Of a stretch of 39,548 nt of DNA, positions 12,701 through 24,700 are shown in pieces. The notes beneath the pieces were generated by a model. The model saw only the letters and a program-made list of their open reading frames with translations, was not told the origin of the DNA and did no database searches. Made by a program: the position numbers and the translations under genes. Within the stretch, counting starts at the first letter, position 1. The number at the start of each line of letters is the position of its first letter. The stretch covers positions 335,157 to 374,704 of the forward strand of contig BMAT01001722.1 in NCBI GenBank assembly GCA_019649035.1, in the 5' to 3' direction. The stretch comes from Elysia marginata. Its lineage: Eukaryota > Mollusca > Gastropoda > Plakobranchidae.

Positions 12701-15700
12701 AAGCTATCTAATGACGTGCAGAGCTCAAGAAGTTGTTTTGGTACAATTTTAGAAGCTGTACAAACAATTCACATTTGAAAGAAAAAGCTACAAAAAACAT
12801 AACATAACACTTGTCAGTAACGTTATTTGGATCTGCCTCACACGAGTCACAGTTTTATGACTAAAAATGTTTGAAAGTCTGACATCTTGCTAAGCTGTTC
12901 TATCACTATAGAACACTCTCTTTAATGGCTTTGTCAAGTGTTTTGGAAACAATAAACTTTAATAATGACCAGAATAACCATACTTTGACTTATAAGAAGT
13001 CAATTTAGTTCTAGATTTTTTATCTTGTTGCTAAGTTATTAAAGTTTTTTTCTCCATAAAATAAGGCTTCTGTCATCGTAAAACTTGAAGGATTTTTAAT
13101 CTGTGTATTGCCTTCTATTTCCTTTCATTACTTTTTAATCTCAGAGGCCTTTCTCCGTATCGCAAGTTTATGATTTTTTTATAGTAAATGAAAGTAGTTT
13201 TCTGAACAAAGAATATAAACATAGTTGTCTTCACTTCAACTTGTGTAAGTTGCTTGAATATAATTGAATTGTCTTTGACTTAAAAGATAATGAAATGTTT
13301 TATCAGTTTTAAAAGAAAACTATCCAGTGCTCCTTATTATTCATTGCAAAGCTTTCCCCAATTTTGTACCACTCTACATTTTCACATCTCACATATGCAT
13401 GCATTCAAAAGAAAAAGACTGGCTCACACAACTTTGTGTCATGTCTTAATTCTTACAAAAATGTGAAATATAGGGAGCTGTGCTGGCATGCACAGTTCAT
13501 ACTTATACAAATCATCCATCCCGCCTCAGAGCAAAAATGTGTACAATGTGGCCTACAAGACTACTAGTCGGCATAGCACTCGCTTTGAAATTGGTTCAAC
13601 TTCTGTCAACATTTGTATGTGTCCGATTGTGTTAACATACCTTGCCTTGACTCCAAATAATTTAGATGCTGAAATTTTCATATTCTTATATATTTACATT
13701 TTGATCAATGCGTTTTCACAGCTGACCAAGGATATAGATAGGGCAAAACTACTGTACTGCTGTGGGGAAAATATATGAGAAAATTTTTAGTTATCTAAAA
13801 AATAGAGGGAAAATAATGTTCTTATAAATATTTTTTTTTTCTTTCTTTTTGAATCTTCTGTGTTAGAACTGTTGTGAGACATGTTTATTGACCATGAAAG
13901 GTTGTTGTGTGATAATGATAATTTATCCCGCCAAGCATGCTGCACTTAGCATAAAGGCCATCAGCAACAAAGAGTCCTCTTGTATCGTTACTTAAGTTGG
14001 TCAGTTACTGAGTTAGCCAATCCTTATTGCTTTCTTTCAGAAGCCAAGTTTTATGTAAAATATACATTGTATATATTTGTTGATTTTAGGCCAAGTACAA
14101 GGTATGTTTACCGTGTAAATTTTAAAGTTTTAGGATTTGTACATACAAGGTGAGACTCCACCATGTTTGCAATGGTTTTTTTGTTTCATTGCGTTTGAGA
14201 TTTTTATTTTTTACCAGTTTGGTGTCTGATTTTGTATTAATATTTGTAGAAGTTGTTTTTATTTCTTTTTTTTTTCAAACAAGTTTACAGAGATTTCAGA
14301 GATTTCCATTGACAAGAATTGAATACCTATTAAACCTTTTGTTGGGTTGCATTTTGTGTTTGTTTCAGTTTGAAAATATTAGAGTTACCATTCAGAGTCA
14401 ATTGATTTTAAGACATTGTTTAAAATATCATTGTCCAGTGTAGGAGGCTCCTATATTCCCTAATACTAATAGAGATGTGCCCTTTCTTTTTGGCTTTAGA
14501 AGAGTCTTGTATCTTGTTCTGATTTTTTTTCATGAGAAACTACATCCCCCCAAAACAAATTGACCTGTCATGGATGGGTTCTTTTCTCAATTTCTAGCTC
14601 ATTAAAAGATGATATCCCTAAAAAATCCAGCAAGAGTTATCTTCGTAGACCTGCTGTTATTTAATCAACTGCTAGCAATGGAAAAATATAGTAAAACAAA
14701 TTAAATGCATGCAAAATATATCTACAAAAATATTATTAATGATGTGGAATTTTAGGATTATTGTCACATTCATTCTTAATATTATTATTATTGTTGTTGT
14801 TTTCGTATTTTTTGTTATTTAATTATTTTGGTGCATGACCCTAGAATGATGAAAATTTTACCTACTTACATAAATTTGGCATTTTTTTAGCCAGGAGATT
14901 CTAGCACTTGACAAAAGATGTAATCTTAAAGTTAAAATGTCTTCCTCTCTTTATTTTTTTTTTCAAAGAAAGGATTCTTATTATTTGTCTTGCGGAATTG
15001 TTAATTATGTTTTTATCATTCTCAACCACACCATCATCATAAAAAGCAGTGAAAAACATTTTGTACAACAAAATGTCCAATCTATCATATTTTACATATA
15101 TGGAGCCCTTTAGTTAAAAACATTTTGTACAACAAAACCCCCAGTCGATCATATTTTACTTATATGGAGCTCTTTAGTTAAACATTTTGTACAACAAAAC
15201 CCCCAATCAATCATATTTTACTCGTGCCCTTTAGCTAAAAACATTTTGTACAACAAAACCCCCAATCGATCATATTTTACTTATANNNNNNNNNNNNNNN
15301 NNNNNNNNNNNNNNNNNNNNNNNNNNNNNNNNNNNNNNNNNNNNNNNNNNNNNNNNNNNNNNNNNNNNNNNNNNNNNNNNNNNNNNNNNNNNNNNNNNNN
15401 NNNNNNNNNNNNNNNNNNNNNNNNNNNNNNNNNNNNNNNNNNNNNNNNNNNNNNNNNNNNNNNNNNNNNNNNNNNNNNNNNNNNNNNNNNNNNNNNNNNN
15501 NNNNNNNNNNNNNNNNNNNNNNNNNNNNNNNNNNNNNNNNNNNNNNNNNNNNNNNNNCATATTTTACTTATATGGAGCCCATTAGTTAAAAACATTTTGT
15601 ACAACGAAACCCCCAGTCGATCATACTTTACTTATATGGAGCCCTTCAGTTAAAAACATTTTGTACAACAAAACCCCCAATTGGTCATACTTTACTTATA

Positions 15701-18700
15701 TGGAGCCCTTTAGTTGAAAACATTTTGTACAACAAAAACCCAAATCGATCATATTTTACTTATATGGAGCCCTTTAGTTAAAAACATTTTGTACAACAAA
15801 AACCCAAATCGATCATATTTTACTTATATGGGGCCCTTTATTTTTGGCAATCAATCAAGGCGCATAACTCTCGTCGACTGTTTTTAGGAACATTGTCTAT
15901 TGAATCTACTATGGTACTATGCAAGGATAATAAATCCCTCTGTTCTCAACTTAACACATGACATGAAAACAAATTTGAGGTTGGCGATGAACTTTAAGTG
16001 ATATGCTTTGGTTCATAGCAAACGTATTCTTTGTCTGAACTCCCTTTCCTTACAATGCTGTTTGGTCATTATTTATAAATTTGCTGTTAAGAATGAAAAG
16101 TCTGTTTATTTGTCGTGCTTAGTAAAATCAAAGATGAGAGTTTGTAAGTCCATAAGTTGTTCATTTTTAGACAGAAAAATGTGGTAACAAGCCTGTTCCC
16201 TGTGCCTTTTCTCTTCCTGAAATGAACAATTGTGTTGTATCATTCCTTGTAGAGATATTGATACATCTTTTGCTGCTGTGAATTGGGGTTTTTTTTTCCA
16301 AAAAACTTGGATCCAGAGTAGCAATTAAAATGTCACAGCTAACTTTTAAAAAATGTTTTCGAGTGCACCTCAGTTCATGCTTTTATCTTTTGCAAAGCGT
16401 TTTTGGAATTAATTTTTTTGTGTTAATGTGTGCCCTATAATTATGTTTATAGTTGTTGTTTTGTTATTTTAACTCAGTGTGGTCATAGATTTGTTTGGCC
16501 ATATAAACTACTGGTCATTGATAAGAAACACTAAAGCGAAAAGTAGATATAAGAAATACTTTAGCAAAAAGAAGAACTCTTGCCATCTACAAACTTGATT
16601 CCCTGATAATTAATCGGCTTGATCAGTTGAAGAATTTTAAACTTGTGGCAATGACCTTGAGCTAGTGTGCAATGAAGATCACAGCTTGAAAATTTCACAA
16701 TGCAACTCCATGGACTCGATGATATATAGATTATTACTATTTGGTTTTATATGCTTTGCAACTTTTTTCTAAACTGTGTCTTCGTCATTGAATGTAGCAT
16801 TCAATCCTTGAAAAAACCATCAACCCTTGCTAACTGACTACCTGTAAACGTTTTTTATTTCTTTTTTTTTTTAAGTTGATGGGTGGGGTAGGAAGACGAA
16901 GGCAGGAGTTTTTCCAACTTGTTCTTTGCCATCTACACATTTTTATTTCTTTTTATTTTATTTACTCATTTTCCTTTCCCTCTTAATTTATTTTAGCTCA
17001 AGATTTCGAGGGCGTTGTCAACGGTTTGTTTCTTCATTTTTTCCCTCCTGTTTTTTTGCCCTGCTTACATGTTAATCAAGTCATCTCTTTGTGAGACTGA
17101 GATTTCTGTATTATAAGAGAATAATTTCTAATAGAGGGTATAGTGCTGTGCTGACATGAATATCAAACATTCGTAAATGATAAGGTTATTTAAGTGGACA
17201 TGGCCATGTATGAAATGCCTCTAGTAGTACTAGTTAGCACATGTGTGCATTGATCATGCCCTCACTTTCACAATCATATTGCACCATGCAATAGGCATTT
17301 AAATTCTTCACAAAGAAAACAAAATGAGAAAGCTGGGAAGGCTGTTAGCATCATTATGGAAGAAGCTGTATTGGACTTGATGTCTAAACTACTATCAATG
17401 AAATACTTACAGTGCACACCTTCTACTTTGAAATCTTTTATTTTGAGTTTTCCCTCTTATCAACGCTCTTTGATAAGTCTTGTGTTCTTTATCTTGTTAT
17501 CATTAGTTTTATCGAGTCAACACCCTCTCTTTCTGTCTTCCTTCTCTATCATCAAGACGACAGTCACTAAAATACAGTTTTGGAAGTAAAGCAGGATGTT
17601 GTCAATTTTCGCTTATAAAGACCAAGTTTTCACCCTCTTACATCTTTAACAACAAAAAAGGAGCTACTCAAAAACAGTTCTAAATCCAAAACCAATAGCT
17701 ATTAGCAATGAGAATAGGATGCAAGTCAATTCCTTTATTAGCTACGCACTGTGTGGCCCATTGACTCTTGTCCTAGCTAGTGTTACCAAGGCTCTGTTGT
17801 GGTTCAAGCAGGCATAAAACTGACACAGCTGTGCTGGTGAAGGGATATCAAGAAATGTGTGTAGGCCTGCACAACTATCTTTCTTGCTATTAGGTAATGG
17901 AGGGGAAGTAACTGCATGTGTGCTTGTTGTTTTTTTTGTACAATGGAATTAAATTCCACCCACTTGCTTACCTGTACCCAAGTTTATTGCCTCATCTGAC
18001 TGATACTTTCATTATCACTCGTATCAGTTTTCTGTATTCTTGACCAAGAAGCATTTGAGTCTCAATTGCTTTTTGTTATCCAACCTTTTTNAAAAAAAAA
18101 AAAAAAAAAAAAAGAGATATAATTCTTCTAAACTTAGTCACCGGTATTGATAATAAAAAAAAATTTCTTTAAGGAGGTTTCTTTTTTTCAACTTTCTCTT
18201 TTAGTGTCAGAAATTATCTGGAACCTTATATGTTGGTATATCAGGTGTGCACTGTGCGTATTTGCTATTCTATCAGTCCCAAGAAATTTAGCATGGCAAT
18301 TTCCATACAAATGTATGGATATTTTGGAACAGGTTTTTTTTAATGATTATTCAAGCATTAAAATGTGTCTGAATTTATGTCAGTTGATTGAAAAGATGTT
18401 TAAATCGATTGAGAAAAAATCCCAGGGATATTTTTTGGTATATTTGTCTCCCAGAGTCAAATTTTTAACATCCAATTTTCATTATACTATGACTTATCTT
18501 CCAAAATGGTGTAATTCCATACCCAGAAACTCTACATGAAACCGTCTGGTAGATTAACTACGCAGGAAAAATTTTGATTGTAAAGAATTTCACTAGATAC
18601 AGAATTCTCATTTTAAATTTTGTTTCTCCCCTATTCTGTCTCTCAAAGACCTAGTAACAGATGTTTTATGATTGCCATGGTGCTGGCTAGTAGCTATACT

Positions 18701-21700
18701 CGCATCACAAGCTTTTTCAGAACTTGTATGAACTATGATATTCCCAGCTATTTGCGTCCAGTTTTGATGGCAATGCAAAGCATTTATTCAGCAGTGAAGT
18801 TGAATTATTTATCTCTTAATTAGCCTGCATGCACTGTATCAATACAAAAGGTTAAATGGCTGGCTTACAAGTTTAAAATACCTTGAGTTTGATTTAAATT
18901 TAAGGTTGTTTTTTTTTTTATACATGGAGAAGAATTAATTTTGAGTTCCTTCCAAATAACCATACGAAATGCTTGTGGTGTCTGATCAGAAGGCATTAAT
19001 AATTTATTGTTAAGATTGTTCAACAAGATTGTTGCTCTGGCTAAGCATATACTCTTACTCTGCATTATACAAATGTCTGGAAAGTGAACAGTTGGTTATA
19101 CTTTGACCCTGAAAAGAATGGCAATTTAATATCCTCTCATTGTTTCGTGTGATTCCTGTAATTATCCTTTCTCTTTTTAACATAAAAATGGCGTAATATA
19201 TACCTATACCTTCACTGAAGCACAGTTATGCTGATATTTTTTCCTGTAAAATTTATGCTTACAGATTCTGTACAAATTGTCAAGCAAGCTTTGATTGTAG
19301 TCACAGTTTACTGGAAACGAAAACTTTGCTTTGTCAGAAGTTATGTTTTACATGGTTATCATTGTTGCCAGGACTCAGTCATCAGTTTGATTTATTCTAA
19401 CCTGTTCATTCTGTCCATGACTCATTTGTCTTGCAAAAGGTTCTTACAAAGTTGTAGTGAACTCCAGATTTGTTAAGATACAAAAAGAATGCCCAGCTCA
19501 AAACATATAATGTGCATACCTCCTTTTTTTTTTAATTTGTATAAACCTACTGGCAGTTCAGTATCTCCATAATTTGCTGCTTTTATGCTCAGATTACAAA
19601 TAAGACTACAAAAACCCTTTCACTGAAAGTCATTTTTATGTCATCACCCTATAATCAATGCAGGTGAAGATTGTTAGTATTTTACAGAGGCAGTTATCAT
19701 GTGTGTCTACAAAAAAGGGGTAAAAAGTTTAAGTTTACAAGCAACAGTTTTTTAACTACTTCACTTGTAAAGAATGTAACCTAAAGCCCAACCCTTCTGT
19801 AACTTGGAAGAAAGTTATTCTGTAGCTTTTAATTTTTTGAATAATAATTATGATAATTCACTTCTAGAGCGCCTAAAATCCACTAAACCAGTGCTTGGTT
19901 GTGCTTATATTGATACATACATTCTAGCAGAAAAAAGCTACCTTAATGAAAATGCAAGGAAAAGCTATTAATATTGTTATAAATCTAGGTAGAAATGCAT
20001 TGTTTCTAATTCCACTGCTTATAGTTGCTTTTAAATATGTAATACTTAGGCACAAAATTCTTATATGGAGCTTACTTTCTGTAAGTTTGATGTTCTTAAG
20101 CTCTCTTAACCCTATCTGTATGTTGGATGTAAAAATATAACCCAAATGGTCGTTCAAGTTTGATTAAAAATGATTATAACTTGAATTTCTCTTATAGCCT
20201 CTCAGTATTCCTCAAAAATTCCTTTTTACAGAAGAAATTTATGTGTTTTTTTGCACACAAAAAAAACAAATTGTACTGATCAGGGGTCATTTCTTAAACC
20301 TATCATTAAAAAAAATGCAGGTAAATTCATTAACCCACTAATCAAAAGATCAAAAAAGTGAGATCTGGTTTAAAACTGTTTTTAAATGAAATTGAAACAA
20401 TACCTGAATGACAAAAATTCCGCTTGGTATCGATCATTGTCCTAAAACTAGCAATGTATTGTAGGAGTGCGGTAATTGAGTCACCCCCAATATGCGGATA
20501 AGTATACAGGCAACTCCACTTAACTCAACATAACACAACTTAATTTTTAACCAAGTCGATTTATTTTTAGGCCCTCCCCTATGTATAATAAAAAAAATAA
20601 ACACTTCCTCATAAGTTGATCTTGGATGAACCAGAGCAGAGAGAAAAATGCTTTTGTTTTCACTCTTTTATGAAAAAAAACATGAAAAAATGTTCTTGAC
20701 GGGAAATGAGCGAAAAAGCATCATTTTAGTTTTGACTTTTTGAGCAGGCCTATTGAAGATTATTGATCATCTACACAGTACTAGTTTACCAAGACAATAT
20801 CATTCCATAGCATAGCGCTTCTAATGTAGTTTTCAATGGCAGGAAGAGAGTTAAATCGGAACTTTAAAGAAAACAAATTGAACTGATCGATGTAGTTAAA
20901 CAGAAAAAAAAACGAAAACAGAAAGATTTTGCAATGGAGTTTTGAGAACAGCAAACACATTATTAACATTGATAGAATAACTTTCAGTCGTCTTTTTGTT
21001 TTTTTTTTCTCATTTTTGTGCCATAGAACAATTTTTTATTCCTAAGGACTAGCACATAACTCGATTTTTCACCAAAGTCGATGCTATTGGTTATGTCTCC
21101 TGGTGATAAACTTCAGCGGAGTTGTCTCTAAGAAGTTTATGACCCGTAAATTTTTCCCTATTTAGATTATGGGCTACACATGTACAGATAAGATCGTAAT
21201 GATGTAGGGAAAGGGATAACATGCTCAGGGTGATTGAAAAGGCATAATTTAAAAAAAAGAAAAGTTGCTAAAGATCAATTAAATGGTTTAGAAAGAATAG
21301 TACAGCATTACCATAATTTCTGGTGAAGTTGTTAATCCCCTTAAACGATTTTAGTTTAATTGGTAGTGCTTTTTTAAAAAGCATTAATTTTGTCTCAAAA
21401 GGGTGAAGAAAAGGCTGTGAGTATGATAGCATACAATACATTGTCTTATATTCTCAAGTTTCAATGATCTGCTCGGTTGATATTAAATTTATTTGAAAAA
21501 GTGAAAAGGAGGGGTTATCCAGTATACGCAGATACAGCTCAAAATTGTTATCATTTCAAATATCAATACATGTACAAAGTGTGCTCCTTCTTCACCTTGG
21601 CTTTTCATGCAAATATTATAACCAGGGTCTTCTGAGCATCAGAAACGTTACGCTCAGGTTCCAACCCAGGCACCAGCCATGTCTCGTATTTCTCCAATTG

Positions 21701-24700
21701 AAATTCGAGAAATATCCACCTCAATTCAAGTTAGACACAATGGTTTGTTTAATTGTTTTATTTACCTTGTGTGGCTTTCATCATTATCCACCTCTTACAA
21801 AGCTTTGGTGAGAGAGACTGCCAATAAATAAACAAGGCTTACTTTCCCCTAAGTGCTACTTTCCCCAGGCCCACATTTTGTGTGTGTAAAGGTTGTCAAG
21901 TTATGCTTGGCTCTATATAGCTTATACAGCCCTGCTGGCATGAATTCTGTCCCAAGGCTTTTCCCATACCATATTTGGCATTCAGACATGCGGGAGGAAA
22001 CCCTCTGATGTAATAGATATGTGTAATGTTAGAACAAAATGTAGCATAAAGAAACTTGTAATTTATACAATATATGAATTCTTGGCTGTAAACCAGTTTC
22101 ACTGAGTAATAAGCTTAGAAAAAGAATGTTGATAGTTATGCCAATTGGTTTTGATGAATAAAGGAAATGGTTTAAGACATGTTCCATTTTGCGCTGACGA
22201 GTCTGACTTGAATGAGAAATATGAAAGGTTTTTACTTTGAACCAAAATGATTGCTGGTAAGAGTTCTGCTGATTTTATTTCAATTTTCAGACCAACTTGT
22301 ATCAACAATTACATGTTAGCTACTCAAATCTTAAATTTTGTCACAAATTCTGTTTACAACTTGAATGAAAGGAAAAAAATCTTCACAACTTTTTGCCGCC
22401 TACTTTTTTATAATGTTTTTTTCTTCTTTCAATAACAAAGCGCTTGAGTTAATAAATGATAACCTTGTCCCAGGGCATTGCTCACCAAGCTATTCGGCAA
22501 AAGTTTCTGCACAGCTGCACAGTGCATTGTAAACAAAGTTTGTGTGGATTTCTTTTTATACTTAGGACTTGACATCTCTCAAATAAACACAGCCACCTTA
22601 TTTCCCTCTACATCTTAATTCCCTAAGGAAGGAGGTTGGACACAAGAAATGAAGAATGAATGAATTCATGTACTATACTAATGTACCGGTGAAGAAAGAG
22701 TGTACATGTGTATGTATATCCCTTCAGAGTTTTGTGTGTGCAAAATAGGTAATTGTGGCATTGACTAGGCTAACCCACAATTTACTGCAGCACAAGAAGA
22801 AGCCTGTGTCAGCTCGACAGTTGATGGTTTGGACACTCGGGTGAGCCTAACACACCTCCTGGTTTGTCCGCATTTTTTCCTTTTTGCTGGTTTCAGGTGC
22901 ATATGAATACAAAACTAAGCTGTGCTGCGTAGGAAGACAGTGAGGAACAGCTCTAGTTCAGCATCCTATCCCATCTTCCCTTCTCTCTAAAAACACACAC
23001 CCTTCGTAAGGGAGGTATTCCAGTTTTGATGTTTTGTCCATGTCTGTCATAAGTTTTGAATATCTCAGGTCTTTTTACATTTTTCCCCCCTCCCACACTC
23101 ACGCACACACACACACACACGTTTTTCTTTCATTTGTCCCACATTCATGAATTGTCTTTGAGTTTTATGTTCACATTTAGCTGGGGGGGGGGGGGGGGNN
23201 TTTTGTTACAGTGTAAGCCTACTCCAGGATAAAGAGTGTAAACTTTGAAATGAGAAAAAAGAACTTTGGAAAAAAAATTTGTACCTTATACTAAAACTTG
23301 TTTAATTTTTTTAAATGTATGCTGTGCTCTTTTTCAAAGCAATTTGAATTTTAAAAAGATAAACAACTTTCTTAAAAAAGAAAAAGCAAGATTAATCATT
23401 TTTACGCTTATTTTGATAATTCTTTTTTTATGAATGACTTTAATTTTATTAGATTATATTGGTTCTTAACAATTAAAATTTTTCAAAGTCAGTCTTAAAC
23501 CATGACCAGTGACACGCTCACTTAATTGGAACAGAAAGGGCAGTTTTTAGCATTTCAGTTTTCACCTACTCTCATTCAAAAATTAAGCACGAGCTGAATG
23601 GAATGATGAATGTTATTTTGCAATAAAATACATTGTAAATACAATACTTTTTGCCATGTGTCTTCCCATCTCACACATAAGCGGGCCTATATATGCTGTT
23701 CACTGTGCACTAAATGTCTTCAGGTCTTGATTGCTCTGGATAATTCAATATCTCAACTATAGAATGCTCACCATCTTTCCTGGAAAACTTGGCTTCCTTC
23801 AGTGTCCTGTCTCGTCTTGAGATCTGCAGCCATTTACCTCTTCATGCTCATTTTTACTGTAGTTCATAGAGTCTGTACCTGCTACGATGTTTGATGCTGC
23901 TATTGCTGACCTTGCTACAACAGTGTGTGTGCACACACATGTATTTTTATCGCACCAAACCAACTCTGATGCAAAGAATTGTGTGACACATTGCACCCAT
24001 ATACATGAAAATGGATATAGATCTAGATAAGATGTAATTAAATAATTTTACTGCCTAGACAGTTGACTCTTTAGTGCATAACACCATGCACTGCTCAATA
24101 AGCTTTGTGCTTTACCAGCCTATCAAATGTCTTGCATTCTGTCCAAATGAGTTGTAAGTCCCATGGTTTAGTTTTGAGATGTAGGCATAAAGTTTAGTGG
24201 GTGTTCAGAAGTCAACCTTTTTTTTAATTTTAGATATTGACACTAAAACTATTTCTAAACATTTTCTACACCTAGTTTATGTTGGAATTTTATTTCTTTA
24301 GAATTTAATTTTAATTGTTACAGTTGCTAAGACCTCAACACCTTTGTTGTGGTCATAACTTTCAATGCTATTTTCTCCCTTTTCTGTGACTTCAAACGGC
24401 TGTAAATTCACACAGAAGCACAATAGAGATTTTCTGTTTGTTGTATTTTAGAGTAGAAAAATGAAGCTTCTCTGTGATACCAATAGTTTTATTATTCAGA
24501 TATTCAGATACCAAAATATCTGAATATGTTACATTTGGACTTAAGACTCATTTTGATTTGTTGCAAGACAAATGCTTTTTTTTTTTAGTTTCTATGACAT
24601 AAATGAAGCGTTAAGATCCTTTGAGACTGGGGCTAGTGAGTCTCAAAGATATTGTTTTATAATTTGTAAAAGAAGTTTGCTAAGACAGATTTTTGTTTAT

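Noticed and set aside
15246..15653. Open frames spanning the N gap
   Set aside because: They exist only because Ns contain no stops; the flanks are minisatellite.
18147..18539. 130-codon + strand open frame
   Set aside because: Composition is AT-driven, there is no recognisable motif, no splice context consistent with ATP8A, and it lies inside a large intron.
19836..19910. Segment resembling 'agcgcc...gtgctt' repeats of molluscan genomes
   Set aside because: The resemblance is from memory and too short to classify.
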